A DNA stretch of 64,000 bases from Desulfosporosinus hippei DSM 8344 (GTDB lineage Bacteria; Bacillota; Desulfitobacteriia; Desulfitobacteriales; Desulfitobacteriaceae): contig NZ_FNCP01000006.1 of the NCBI RefSeq assembly GCF_900100785.1, positions 124,001 through 188,000 on the forward strand. The letters are read 5' to 3'. Every line of letters begins with the position of its first letter. Position 1 is the first letter of the stretch. Made by a program: the position numbers and the translations under genes. This document shows, in pieces, positions 26,441 to 35,208 of this stretch. Under the pieces are notes generated by a model. That model had not been told where the DNA came from. It worked only from the letters and a program-made list of their open reading frames with translations, and searched no databases.

Positions 26441-27316
26441 TTAAAACCCTCTCCAGTATTCGGGACGAAGGCTCTCTATTGTATGATTATTAATGGTACT
26501 ATCTAAAGTCCGTAATAATTCATCCCTGTCATCAGGAAGCGTAGCTCGAAGCGACAGATAGTTCGAGGCGTGATTACTCCGAAAGATACAGTTTGATACT
26601 TTTAGATTCCCAAGCATAGTTCTAAGTTCTTTTAAAGATTCAAAGGGACTGAGAACTTGGAAGGAGCCATCTTTTATAGCCTTCGCAAGAGGTGCATCTT
26701 CTTCTAACATTAACGTAAGAGCACCTAAATATTCAGGGTCTATTTGGCTGATAACATGTGCGGTATCAATGGCGTGTTCATGGGAAAGGGCCTTTCCTCC
26801 CAGACCGGTAATAACTGTGCAGGATAGTGTTAAACCGCTTGCTCTAACCCTTTGTCCCGCAGCAATCATTTGGTCAGTGGTGACCCCCTTACAAACAGAC
26901 CTTAGAATACTTTCATTCCCGCTTTCTACGCCTAAATAGACGATATTAAGGCCATGGGCCTTTAGGGCAGCTAATTCTTCTGAGCTCTTGGCAAGAATGT
27001 CTTTAGGGCCGCCATAAATTCCAACTCGCTTTAAATGAGGAAATTTTTGATAGAGTTCATCAAGAATTTCAGTCAGCAGGTCAGTATTAATGGCAATTGC
27101 ATCTCCATCTGCCAAAAAAACTCGTTCTGCATCTGGTTCCTGAGCCTGGGCAACGCTAAGAATATCTTTGATTTCAGCTCGTGATTTAATCCGAAAAGAT
27201 TTGTCCTTATACATTGTGCAAAAAGTGCAGGCGTTATGTTTACACCCAACAGAGATCTGTAAAATAACGCTTTTCGCCTCACTTGGAGGACGAAAAATTT
27301 TACCTTCATAGAACAT
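26441..27316 (-). CDS. Radical SAM protein with CX4CX2C cluster motif
   Basis: A protein of about 291 residues in the Elp3/MiaB-like radical SAM group (COG1032/1242 neighbourhood). The cluster motif CKHNACTFC near residues 24-32 has spacing CX4CX2C instead of the common CX3CX2C, as in a set of Firmicute proteins beginning YEGKIFRPPSEA. Later strands include VFLADGDAI, VGIYGGPKDIL and YLGVESGNESIL, typical of the SAM barrel. The substrate is unknown. ATG 27316 with GGTGG ahead suits the family better than ATG 27328. It stands alone, so context does not help. Confidence 0.85.
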   Translation of the reverse strand: MFYEGKIFRPPSEAKSVILQISVGCKHNACTFCTMYKDKSFRIKSRAEIKDILSVAQAQEPDAERVFLADGDAIAINTDLLTEILDELYQKFPHLKRVGIYGGPKDILAKSSEELAALKAHGLNIVYLGVESGNESILRSVCKGVTTDQMIAAGQRVRASGLTLSCTVITGLGGKALSHEHAIDTAHVISQIDPEYLGALTLMLEEDAPLAKAIKDGSFQVLSPFESLKELRTMLGNLKVSNCIFRSNHASNYLSLRATLPDDRDELLRTLDSTINNHTIESLRPEYWRGF

Positions 27317-27586
27317 ATAATCCACCATCTCCCAATTATATTATTGTCTCTTTGTTCTACAATGATGTAGGAATTCCCTGCACTTAATTCCAAATTATGT
27401 TTTATTAATTCCGAGATGACCAAGTTTTCAAGTGGGGCCCTTATTCTATATTTAATGAGAAATGCTAGCCTCATTCGATATTATAAATGTCAAAGCACTG
27501 AGGCGGAGATGAGTTGTAGTAATATAGGAGGGTGCGAAAACTTCTCGATGAGGAAACGATAATAACATATAAAGATTAAAATAACA
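27317..27586. other. Intergenic region without a recognised gene
   Basis: The 270 bases between the divergent radical SAM and DUF1836 genes hold no ORF that I can support. The minus-strand frame at 27073-27474 is a shadow of the radical SAM gene. Confidence 0.5.
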
Positions 27587-27615
27587 TTGACAAGTGATCA
27601 AAATGATCATATAAT
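27587..27615 (+). promoter_or_regulatory. Perfect sigma-A promoter with operator filling its spacer
   Basis: TTGACA (27587-27592) and TATAAT (27610-27615) are both perfect and 17 bases apart. Of those 17 bases, 15 (27595-27609) are a perfect inverted repeat, TGATCA-AAA-TGATCA. A protein bound there would block RNA polymerase, so the gene is very likely repressed until a signal appears. Confidence 0.8.
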
Positions 27616-27665
27616 AATATCAATAAGACGTTGGAGCATTAAAAAGAACATAAGTAGGTGAGATA

Positions 27666-28235
27666 ATGAATGTAAAGCATTTGCAAGCAATTCGAAATGT
27701 GTTGAATGATTTAGAACCGAAACAAAAGGCTCTGCCCTATTTAGAATTAGATTCAATGATGTTGGCGCAAGTTGTTGAAGTGGCTAAGCGAGTTAGCCAA
27801 AATGATATTAATCCTACCCATGTACAAAATTGGGTTAGACGCAAGTATCTTCCTAATCCCTTGAAAAGAAAGTATAGCCGGGAACAGGTTGCGAACATTC
27901 TGCTCATTAATGATTTGCGAGATATTCTATCCCTTGAAGAGGTCTCTCAATTACTTGGTTATGTTAATCAAAGCCTTTTAGATACCTCGGATGACAGAAT
28001 AAATCCTACTAAACTTTACCGGTATTACAGCGAAACTTTTGACTGTACCCAGATGGACTGGGAGAAATCCCTTCGAGAATTAGAGAAAGAAGTCCAGCAA
28101 ACACTGGCCGAAGATGAAATGCCGGGGGAGGACCGAGAAAAGGTTGAGACAACGCTAGTTATTCTAAATCTATTGGCGAGAGCCAATTTATATAAACAAA
28201 TTGCTAAGCGATGGTTGAATAGTTTAGAAACATAG
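27666..28235 (+). CDS. DUF1836 protein, putative DNA-binding regulator
   Basis: A 189-residue cytoplasmic protein of DUF1836, related to MerR-type winged helices. The block VSQNDINPTHVQNWVRRKYLPNP at about 44-66 resembles a helix-turn-helix, and YSREQVANILLINDLRDILSLEEVSQLLGYVN follows. The C-terminal part is helical and may dimerise. Binding to the TGATCA palindrome in its own promoter would make it autoregulatory; that is inference. nfeD follows 38 bases later but has its own ribosome binding site. Confidence 0.82.
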   Translation: MNVKHLQAIRNVLNDLEPKQKALPYLELDSMMLAQVVEVAKRVSQNDINPTHVQNWVRRKYLPNPLKRKYSREQVANILLINDLRDILSLEEVSQLLGYVNQSLLDTSDDRINPTKLYRYYSETFDCTQMDWEKSLRELEKEVQQTLAEDEMPGEDREKVETTLVILNLLARANLYKQIAKRWLNSLET

Positions 28236-28273
28236 AGGATATACGCTTAGCCAACAGAAAGGAGGAGAAGGGA

Positions 28274-28759
28274 GTGTCGCAGAGTATTGTTATTGCGCTG
28301 ATTCTACTAGGAATCGCTTTGTTGGCAATTGAAATTTTTGTTATTCCAGGGTTTGGAGTCAGTGGTATTTTGGGGATAGCTGCTTTAATCTCGGGCATAT
28401 TTTTAGTGACAGATTCTCTTTTAGAAGGGTTAATTTTCACTGCTGGGGCGCTGATCGTTTTGGGTATTATCATTTACCTAAGTTTTAAATCACCCAGGAC
28501 ACAGAAATTGTGGAAGAAGTTTTCTTTAAGCACTCGTCAAACATCAAAGGAAGGGTATGTTGCCCCAAAACCTCAGTATGAAATGTACCTGGGTCAAGTA
28601 GGGATAGCGCTAACTCAATTACGCCCAGCGGGAACAGGCGATTTTAATGGTGTTAAGTTAGACGTTGTCACGGAAGGGGGCTTTATAGGATTAGGAACAA
28701 CTATTAAGATTATCGGAGTCGAGGGATCTCGAATCATTGTTCGGGAAGAAAAATTATAA
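28274..28759 (+). CDS. NfeD-family membrane protein
   Basis: A 161-residue short NfeD protein without the ClpP-class protease part. Membrane helices are at about 5-22, 25-43 and 48-68 (LGIALLAIEIFVIPGFGVSGILGIAAL), followed by a cytoplasmic OB-fold domain (about 95-161, YLGQVGIALTQLRPAGTGDFNG, IKIIGVEGSRIIV). Short NfeD proteins are paired with flotillins, here FloA, 32 bases downstream, and help organise membrane microdomains. The start is GTG 28274 behind AAAGGAGGAG. Confidence 0.92.
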   Translation: MSQSIVIALILLGIALLAIEIFVIPGFGVSGILGIAALISGIFLVTDSLLEGLIFTAGALIVLGIIIYLSFKSPRTQKLWKKFSLSTRQTSKEGYVAPKPQYEMYLGQVGIALTQLRPAGTGDFNGVKLDVVTEGGFIGLGTTIKIIGVEGSRIIVREEKL

Positions 28760-28791
28760 GGAGGTGAAGCTCGACTGCGGTCGGGCAATGA

Positions 28792-29790
28792 ATGAATCCA
28801 TTATATATAACTCTGGCTATGTTTTTTCTGGGTTTTATTGTCTTAAGTGTTATTTTAACCTTCATCCCTGTTGGGCTCTGGATATCCGCATTGGCGGCAG
28901 GGGTTAATGTTGGAATTTTCAATTTGATTGGTATGCGGTTAAGAAGAGTAGTCCCGTCTAAAATTGTAAGTCCGATGATTAAAGGGCATAAAGCCGGCTT
29001 GACGGTTACTACAGATCAACTTGAAGCACACTACTTGGCAGGTGGTAATGTTGATAGAGTTGTAAACGCCTTAATTGCTGCGGAACGAGCAGCTATTCCG
29101 TTGCCCTTCGAACGTGCGGCAGCTATTGATTTAGCAGGACGGGATGTTCTGCAGGCTGTTCAAATGTCAGTTAATCCAAAAGTAATTGAGACCCCTGTTG
29201 TATCTGCGGTTGCTCAAAACGGAATTGAACTTAGAGTTAGGGCAAAAGTAACAGTAAGAGCTAATATCGATAGACTTGTCGGTGGTGCTGGTGAAGAAAC
29301 AATTATTGCACGGGTTGGGGAAGGTATCGTAACCAGTATTGGTTCATCCGAATCCCATAAAGCCGTATTAGAAAGGCCGGAGCTGATTTCTCAAACAGTT
29401 TTGGCAAAGGGACTTGATGCGGGAACGGCTTTTGAAATCCTATCCATTGATATGGCGGATGTTGATGTAGGAAAGAATATTGGGGCACAACTCCAGATGG
29501 ATCAGGCCGAAGCAGACAAACGTATTGCTCAGGCAAAAGCCGAGGAACGACGTGCTATGGCAGTTGCTAAAGAACAAGAAATGAGAGCATCAGTTGAAGA
29601 AATGCGGGCAAAGGTTGTCGAAGCAGAATCTGAAGTACCAAAAGCTATGGCCCAAGCTTTAAGAGACGGTAAACTAGGTGTTATGGACTATTACAATATG
29701 CAAAATATTATTTCGGATACCCAAATGAGAGGAACCATTGCTCAAGCGGGGAAATCTGACTCAGGCAATGATAGCACAACCAAGAAGTAG
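28792..29790 (+). CDS. floA: Flotillin-like protein FloA
   Basis: A 332-residue membrane scaffold that marks fluid lipid microdomains and affects cell wall synthesis and signalling. One or two hydrophobic segments occupy residues 3-45, followed by an SPFH/band 7 domain ([18 protein letters not shown] onward) and a long Ala/Glu-rich coiled coil (about 235-290, [21 protein letters not shown]). Length and sequence match the YqfA/FloA family. It forms a cluster with nfeD and the small membrane protein downstream, as nfeD-floA-yqfB does in B. subtilis. Confidence 0.96.
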   Translation: MNPLYITLAMFFLGFIVLSVILTFIPVGLWISALAAGVNVGIFNLIGMRLRRVVPSKIVSPMIKGHKAGLTVTTDQLEAHYLAGGNVDRVVNALIAAERAAIPLPFERAAAIDLAGRDVLQAVQMSVNPKVIETPVVSAVAQNGIELRVRAKVTVRANIDRLVGGAGEETIIARVGEGIVTSIGSSESHKAVLERPELISQTVLAKGLDAGTAFEILSIDMADVDVGKNIGAQLQMDQAEADKRIAQAKAEERRAMAVAKEQEMRASVEEMRAKVVEAESEVPKAMAQALRDGKLGVMDYYNMQNIISDTQMRGTIAQAGKSDSGNDSTTKK

Positions 29791-29798
29791 GTGAAATC

Positions 29799-30362
29799 AT
29801 GTCGGTCTTCACTGTTGTAATTATCATTTGGGTAATTTTTCAACTAATTGGCTCACTTATCAAGAAGGGTAAGCAGCAAACCCCGAGAAATTTCTCTCAT
29901 CCCCCTCAATTGCCGAAGAGTATAAGAGCGGTTCTGAAGGAACCAGCCAAGGGATCTTGGCAGGAACAGATGCAACAAGCATTTACTCAAAGCTCACGTC
30001 AATTAGAAGAAGAGCCGGTTCGGGCAGAATCCATAGAAGTAACTGAAGCAAGAAGTTTTATGGATGGATTTGTTCAAACTGAAGGGACACAAGGAGTTGA
30101 AGGGACACAAGGAGTTGAGGGTACACAAGGAGTTGAAGGAACCCAGGGGATTGAAGGAACAAGCAGCTACAAAGGAAATTATGAAGTAGAAACCTACCGT
30201 GATAGAGAGGAAAACCTCGAGGATAGGATGCCCGAGAAAGAGAGAATTGCAAAGGGTCTGACTTTTTCTCTTGAAGAAAAGAACCTCATACGGGGAATTG
30301 TTTGGGCGGAAGTTCTGGGAAAACCAAGAGCATTGCAGCCATTTAAGGTATCTCGTCCATAA
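29799..30362 (+). CDS. Membrane-anchored protein with GTQGVE tandem repeat
   Basis: A 187-residue protein of unknown function. It has one N-terminal membrane helix (about 3-20, VFTVVIIIWVIFQLIGSLI), a basic stretch, then a charged cytoplasmic-type tail. Residues 95-119 are four copies of the hexapeptide EGTQGV/I, and the end (EEKNLIRGIVWAEVLGKPRAL) resembles the short C-terminal motif of other proteins that follow floA. It begins 9 bases after the floA stop and is surely in that operon, so it may work at the same membrane patches. No domain is recognised. Confidence 0.72.
   Translation: MSVFTVVIIIWVIFQLIGSLIKKGKQQTPRNFSHPPQLPKSIRAVLKEPAKGSWQEQMQQAFTQSSRQLEEEPVRAESIEVTEARSFMDGFVQTEGTQGVEGTQGVEGTQGVEGTQGIEGTSSYKGNYEVETYRDREENLEDRMPEKERIAKGLTFSLEEKNLIRGIVWAEVLGKPRALQPFKVSRP
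30081..30157 (+). repeat. In-frame 18-base tandem repeat
   Basis: About 4.2 copies of GAAGGGACACAAGGAGTT; copies 1 and 2 are identical and copies 3 and 4 have drifted. They encode EGTQGV units and should allow length changes by strand slippage. Confidence 0.88.
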
Positions 30363-30377
30363 AAAGAGGGCAATCGA

Positions 30378-30423
30378 ACAAATAGTCATGGGTTATTAAA
30401 CACCTATGGCTATTTGCTTTTTT
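30378..30423 (+). terminator. Terminator of the nfeD-floA operon
   Basis: CAAATAGTCATGGG and CACCTATGGCTATTTG pair imperfectly around an A/T loop, followed by CTTTTTT. Confidence 0.75.
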
Positions 30424-30499
30424 AATACAGTCAGAAAGTATAAACTTGCGTTATATACTGCAAGAAGATTTAATTCGTGCGAAGACAGTGTCTTCGTCC

Positions 30500-30559
30500 A
30501 AGCATAAGTGCAACTAAGCTACCGCCTGCGCCGGAGGCTTGGCGCTAGTCAAGTTTTCT
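30500..30559. repeat. GC-rich dispersed repeat, copy A
   Basis: An intergenic block reading AAGCATAA, AACTAAG, CTACCGCC, GGAGGCTTGG, then AAGTTTTCT. A second copy with the same blocks in the same order is at 49595-49646. It is much richer in GC than its surroundings and contains GCCTGCGCC/GGCTTGGCGC pairing that can form a hairpin. The rest of the 320-base gap before sleB shows no gene. Confidence 0.55.
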
Positions 30560-30682
30560 AATGCTCATAGTAACCGCCTAGAATCTGAATAAAATATTAT
30601 TATTGGCATTTATAGGTTATAGCTGGATAATTTCTTCCGAACTTTGCCACACTAAAGACTATCAACAAAGTGAGGTGAGGGT

Positions 30683-31375
30683 ATGAAAGTACACATTAGG
30701 CATTGGAGGATGGTTATAACCATCGGATTATTACTGAGCATAACTCTGTCTGGGTTTGCCTATGCTGCTTTAGGCGATCGGTTACTAGGCAGAGGGAGTA
30801 AGGGGTCTGAAGTAACGGAATTACAAAAGAAGTTGGTTCAGTTAGGTTATGCTGTTGGAACCGTTGATGGAAAATACGGATCCAAAACTGAAGCAGCGAT
30901 ACGACGCTTTCAAAAGGAGCATGGGCTAAGAGTCGATGGATTAGCTGGAACACAAACTATAAAGGAACTAAAGCGCTTAACTGGGCAGAGCACTAATGCA
31001 TCAGGAAAGGCTGTAGGTTATAAGAACATTGACACTAATCTATTGGCTCGAGCGGTGAATGCTGAGGCAAGAGGAGAACCTTACATTGGCCAAGTGGCTG
31101 TAGCTGCAGTAATCTTAAACCGGATTGCGGATCCTGCCTTCCCAAAAACAGTTGCTGATATCGTTTATCAACCGAGAGCCTTTTCCAGTGTAGATGATGG
31201 TCAAATCAATTTGCCTCCTTCAGCATCTGCGATGCGTGCTGCACAAGAAGCAGTAACCGGATCTGACCCCTCCGGCGGAGCGCTCTTCTTTTTTAATCCG
31301 GCAAAAACATCAAATAAATACATTTGGTCAAGGCCACAGATTAAACAAATCGGAAATCATATGTTTACGAAGTAG
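30683..31375 (+). CDS. sleB: Spore cortex-lytic enzyme SleB
   Basis: A 230-residue exported lytic transglycosylase that digests the spore cortex during germination. It has a signal peptide (about 1-28, cleavage after YAA), a PG_binding_1 domain (about 33-95, GSKGSEVTELQKKLVQLGYAVG) and a Hydrolase_2 domain (about 110-230) with LLARAVNAEARGEPYIGQVAVAAVILNRI; the Glu in NAEARGE is the catalytic acid. The final block GALFFFNP and IKQIGNHMF is typical. ypeB follows 10 bases later; the two proteins depend on each other in the spore. Confidence 0.95.
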   Translation: MKVHIRHWRMVITIGLLLSITLSGFAYAALGDRLLGRGSKGSEVTELQKKLVQLGYAVGTVDGKYGSKTEAAIRRFQKEHGLRVDGLAGTQTIKELKRLTGQSTNASGKAVGYKNIDTNLLARAVNAEARGEPYIGQVAVAAVILNRIADPAFPKTVADIVYQPRAFSSVDDGQINLPPSASAMRAAQEAVTGSDPSGGALFFFNPAKTSNKYIWSRPQIKQIGNHMFTK

Positions 31376-31385
31376 GGGGACAAGC

Positions 31386-32750
31386 ATGCGCAGAAAACTT
31401 TGGATCGGTGCTATAACATTAGCCTTGTTAATCTCACTGGGCTGGGGTTGGAATGAATATCGTTTAGCGGGAGAATATAGGCTTGCTGGAGAAAATAATA
31501 ATCGAAGGGCTTTGAACGATTTTGCAAGTCATCTTGATCAATTGGAAACAGATTTGGCCAAAGGAAATGTGGCTAGTAATCCTGCTCAAAAGATACTTTA
31601 CTTAAGCCAAGTCTCTAGTAAAAGTGAGGCGGCCCTTAAGGATTTCGCTCAAATCCCTGCCCAGCAGACCGGACTGAGTTATGTAGGTCAATTCTTAACA
31701 CAGTCCGGTGAGTTTGCTCGGATTTTAGCTCAAAGAGTTGCTGGGGGAGGGACGATTACTTCTGAAGAAGAAACGACTCTAAGAGATATGCATGAACGTC
31801 TGATGCCGGTTAATCAACAAGTTCAAGACTTAATTCTTAGAATGGACACAGAAAAGTTAGTTTGGACAGATCCTGATCCATCCTGGAGGCAACGGCTTGG
31901 CTTAGGTACTCAAGTTGCAGAGGCTGCAGCGGATGGCTCGGAAGCTCCTTCTAAATCAGTAAGCTCTGGTCTTGATCAGCTAGATGCGAGCTTACAAAAG
32001 CTTCCTCCGTTTTCGTATACGGGGGAGTATGCTACTCGAGTTGTTGCAAAACCATTGGGCCTCCCTGCGGGAGAAGTGACAAAAGATCAAGCCCTGGAAA
32101 AGGCCCGAGATTTCTTGAGTAAAATTGGATATGGCGATGCAACCCCCGAATTTTCGGGAGAATCCCAAACTGAACTTGCTTGTTATATTTTCAATTACAA
32201 AGAATCCTATCTGGAAGTTAGTCGTCAAGGAGGGGCTATAGTCCTCTATCGTGATCAAAGAGCGATTGAACCTAAGACACTCAGGGTAGAAGATGCATCC
32301 AACAAAGCGAAGGCTATTTTACAAGCCTTAGATTGGCAACAAGTAGCGATAACATCAAGTGAAGAGTTTGGTTCATATGTTCAATTTGATGCAGTCTATG
32401 AAAAAAATGGGGTAAGGATTTACCCCGACAAGGTACGCCTGATGATTGCTTTGGACAATGGTCAGCTAGTAGGATTTGATGCCACACCCTATTATGCATT
32501 TCATCATGAACGGACTTTCCCAGCAAAACTTACAATGGAACAGGCTGTACGTAAATTGCGACCGAATTTTCAGGTTTTAGAGAGTCGTTTAGCCGTTATT
32601 CCGAAAAGCGGGAATAAAGAAGTTTATAGTTATGAGTTTCGAGGTCGGTATCAAGGGGAAGAATACCTTATATATCTAAATGCAACCAATGGTGCTGAGG
32701 AGAAAATCCAACGAATTATTAAGACGCCTCGAGGAGAATACCTTAAGTAA
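31386..32750 (+). CDS. ypeB: Germination protein YpeB
   Basis: A 454-residue partner that stabilises and localises SleB at the spore inner membrane. It has an N-terminal membrane helix (about 4-22), a helical domain (about 35-180) and then three PepSY-type repeats (about 215-450; GEVTKDQALEKARDFL, VEDASNKAKAIL and TMEQAVRKLRPNF mark the helices). ATG 31386 sits behind GGGGGA. Together with sleB this shows that the organism forms endospores. A GC-rich hairpin follows. Confidence 0.94.
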   Translation: MRRKLWIGAITLALLISLGWGWNEYRLAGEYRLAGENNNRRALNDFASHLDQLETDLAKGNVASNPAQKILYLSQVSSKSEAALKDFAQIPAQQTGLSYVGQFLTQSGEFARILAQRVAGGGTITSEEETTLRDMHERLMPVNQQVQDLILRMDTEKLVWTDPDPSWRQRLGLGTQVAEAAADGSEAPSKSVSSGLDQLDASLQKLPPFSYTGEYATRVVAKPLGLPAGEVTKDQALEKARDFLSKIGYGDATPEFSGESQTELACYIFNYKESYLEVSRQGGAIVLYRDQRAIEPKTLRVEDASNKAKAILQALDWQQVAITSSEEFGSYVQFDAVYEKNGVRIYPDKVRLMIALDNGQLVGFDATPYYAFHHERTFPAKLTMEQAVRKLRPNFQVLESRLAVIPKSGNKEVYSYEFRGRYQGEEYLIYLNATNGAEEKIQRIIKTPRGEYLK

Positions 32751-32771
32751 ATATCCACTGAACAATGATAA

Positions 32772-32795
32772 GCGAGAGGGAAATCTCCCTCTCGC
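32772..32795 (+). terminator. Hairpin after ypeB
   Basis: GCGAGAGGG and CCCTCTCGC form a perfect 9-base stem around a 6-base loop. The T-run is weak, so termination may be partial. Confidence 0.65.
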
Positions 32796-32892
32796 AATTA
32801 GTGCTTTCAATATAATTAATTGGAGTTAAAAAGATTTTCGCAATCATTCTTCTACAGGATATCCCAGGGGTTATGTAATTGTTTTTAATTTC

Positions 32893-32920
32893 TTGACAAA
32901 CAATAAAGGATTTTTATTAA
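32893..32920 (+). promoter_or_regulatory. Promoter of ywiB-argS
   Basis: TTGACA (32893-32898) and TATTAA (32915-32920) have a 16-base spacer. A perfect TATAAT at 32955-32960 could be a second -10 closer to the gene, but without a good -35. Confidence 0.6.
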
Positions 32921-32999
32921 TTTACGAGAATAGGCACTTATACAAATTATACGTTATAATTCATTCATCATGACTTTTCATAAGGAAGGAGCGATTTCT

Positions 33000-33434
33000 A
33001 TGCAAAAAAATGCATCGGTTCAAATCAAAGGGACACAAAAATATCCGGAAGGGCAAGAAGATCAACAGGAATTGCTGACCTTTGGGAAGTTTTATGAACG
33101 AAACGGAGTTTTTTATGTAGTATATAAGGAAGAGGGAAAGAATACTACGGATCTAGGTGAAGTGACAACATTTATAACGATAAAAGCAGGAGCGGTTATC
33201 TTAAATCGCAAAGGTGCCGTGGATTTGACCCAAGAATTTAGAAAGGGAATACTTAACAACAGTATTTATACCACCTGTTATGGGAAACTATGGTTAAGCG
33301 TCTTACCCCACAAAGTAGAGTCTGACTTGACAGTCCATGGGGGACGTATTAGTCTAGAATATGACCTTTTTATCGATGATAAGTTGGTAAGTCACAATGG
33401 TCTTTTGGTAAACGTAAAGGAGGATATCCCTTAA
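33000..33434 (+). CDS. DUF1934 (YwiB-like) beta-barrel protein
   Basis: A 144-residue cytoplasmic protein of the calycin-like DUF1934 family, matching B. subtilis YwiB, which also precedes argS. The pattern of alternating strands (VQIKGTQ, LLTFGKFYERNGVFYVVYKE, ISLEYDLFIDD) predicts an eight-stranded barrel; the ligand is unknown. ATG 33000 behind GGAAGGA is preferred to the in-frame ATG 32970. Its stop overlaps the argS start by one base (TAATG), so the two are translationally coupled. Confidence 0.88.
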   Translation: MQKNASVQIKGTQKYPEGQEDQQELLTFGKFYERNGVFYVVYKEEGKNTTDLGEVTTFITIKAGAVILNRKGAVDLTQEFRKGILNNSIYTTCYGKLWLSVLPHKVESDLTVHGGRISLEYDLFIDDKLVSHNGLLVNVKEDIP

Positions 33435-35116
33435 TGAGTCTCTACGAGAATATAAAGACAAAGATTACAAACCATTTAGTTGAAGCTGCAAATAAGGCCA
33501 AGGCAGTTGGGGAATTGAATTTTGAGGAATTGCCAAGTTTCGTTTTAGAGGAACCGAGAGAAAAGCAACGTGGAGACTTGGCCTCGAATCTAGCTATGGT
33601 GTTGGCTAAGCAAGCAAAGCGTTCCCCTCGAGATATTGCGGCTGCACTTATTAAGCATATGGAAACTAGCGGGACATGGATAGAATCCTCTGAAATTGCA
33701 GGAGCTGGTTTTATTAACTTTCGCTTAAACCCTGCCTGGCTCACCGGGGTTATTACAGAGGTGTTAAAAGCTGGGGAAAGTTACGGAGAAGGGGATATTG
33801 GAAAGGGCCAAAAGTTACAAGTAGAGTTTGTTAGCGCTAACCCTACAGGATTACTGCATATGGGTAATGCCCGAGGGGCAGCCTTGGGCGACAGTTTGGC
33901 TTCATTGCTTTCTAAGGCCGGGTACGAGGTTACCCGAGAATTCTATATCAATGATGCTGGAAACCAAATACATAATTTTGGTTTATCCCTGGAATCCAGG
34001 TATTTGCAGCAACTCGGTGAGGATGTCCCTTTTCCGGAAGGTGGTTATCACGGTGAAGACCTGATTGACACAATCAAGGGTTTAATTGCTAAAGTAGGGG
34101 ATAAGTACTTATCAGTTGAATCGGGACTAAGAAGAGAGTTGATGGTTCGCTATGCCTTAGACGAAAAAATGAGGAATATTAGAGAAACCTTAGAGGATTT
34201 CGGAGTCACCTATGATGTTTGGTTTAACGAACAATCTCTGCATGATTCAGGAGCAGTTCGTTCAACGATGGAAGACCTAGAGAATAAGGGGTACATTTAC
34301 GAAAAGGAAGGCGCTCACTGGCTTAAGTCTACACAATTTGGTGATGAAAAAGATGAGGTAGTCATTAGAAGTAATGGTTCCCCAACTTATTTTGCTGCTG
34401 ATATTGCTTATCATCGCAATAAGTTTGACCGTGGGTTTAACAAAGTCATCAACATTTGGGGGGCGGATCACCATGGGCATGTGGCTCGAATGAAGGGTGC
34501 CATGTCTGCCTTAGGGTATGATGCCGAAAATCTTCAAATAATTCTTATGCAACTAGTCCGTCTTATCCAAAATGGTGAAGTAGTAAAAATGTCTAAACGT
34601 TCCGGTCAGTACATTACATTGCGGGAATTGATGGACGAAGTAGGAAAAGATGCCGCGCGGTTCTTCTTTATTCTAAGGGATCCTGATTCTACAGTGGAGT
34701 TTGATATGGATCTGGCTAAATCACAGTCATCGGATAACCCGGTTTATTATGTTCAGTATGCATTTGCCCGCTTATGCAGTATTTTGCGCCAAGCTGATGA
34801 GTTAGGCACCTTGGATATTCCTCCTACAGAAGAGGAGCTTTTGCGCCTAAACAGCTCTGAGGAACGGGAATTGCTGAAAAAGATGGCAGATTACCCAAGT
34901 GAAATCATCGTCGCGGCACGTTTAATGGAACCCCATAGACTTGCTCGTTATGTCCTTGATTTAGCGGGACTCTTTCATACTTTTTATAATAGTCAGCGCG
35001 TACTTGTTGAAGATGAAGCTTTGCGAAGAGCACGTTTGAGCTTGGTAAGAGCTGTAAAGCAAATTGTAGGCAATGTATTAAACATACTAGGCGTATCAGC
35101 CCCAGAAAGAATGTAA
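33434..35116 (+). CDS. argS: Arginyl-tRNA synthetase
   Basis: A class I synthetase of 560 residues that charges tRNA-Arg. It has the N-terminal Add-1 domain (about 1-110), the HIGH-like motif in VEFVSANPTGLLHMGNARGAALGD, WGADHHGHVARMKGAM, the loop VKMSKRSGQYITL, and a C-terminal DALR anticodon-binding domain (about 440-560). Length is normal. It is coupled to the DUF1934 gene. Confidence 0.98.
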   Translation: MSLYENIKTKITNHLVEAANKAKAVGELNFEELPSFVLEEPREKQRGDLASNLAMVLAKQAKRSPRDIAAALIKHMETSGTWIESSEIAGAGFINFRLNPAWLTGVITEVLKAGESYGEGDIGKGQKLQVEFVSANPTGLLHMGNARGAALGDSLASLLSKAGYEVTREFYINDAGNQIHNFGLSLESRYLQQLGEDVPFPEGGYHGEDLIDTIKGLIAKVGDKYLSVESGLRRELMVRYALDEKMRNIRETLEDFGVTYDVWFNEQSLHDSGAVRSTMEDLENKGYIYEKEGAHWLKSTQFGDEKDEVVIRSNGSPTYFAADIAYHRNKFDRGFNKVINIWGADHHGHVARMKGAMSALGYDAENLQIILMQLVRLIQNGEVVKMSKRSGQYITLRELMDEVGKDAARFFFILRDPDSTVEFDMDLAKSQSSDNPVYYVQYAFARLCSILRQADELGTLDIPPTEEELLRLNSSEERELLKKMADYPSEIIVAARLMEPHRLARYVLDLAGLFHTFYNSQRVLVEDEALRRARLSLVRAVKQIVGNVLNILGVSAPERM

Positions 35117-35208
35117 ATTTATAATGTTTAGATCAGGGATTAGCAGGAAATATTTAGGGGTGGGCCGAATATAGTGATATTCAAAACGACGAAGGGCGGT
35201 GGAGTTTT

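Noticed and set aside
30081-30157. CRISPR-like tandem repeat
   Set aside because: The repeats are contiguous, lack spacers and stay in frame within a protein gene.
30003-30389. Minus-strand ORFs over the GTQGVE repeat region
   Set aside because: They are a mirror of the repeat in another frame, without ribosome binding site or family resemblance.
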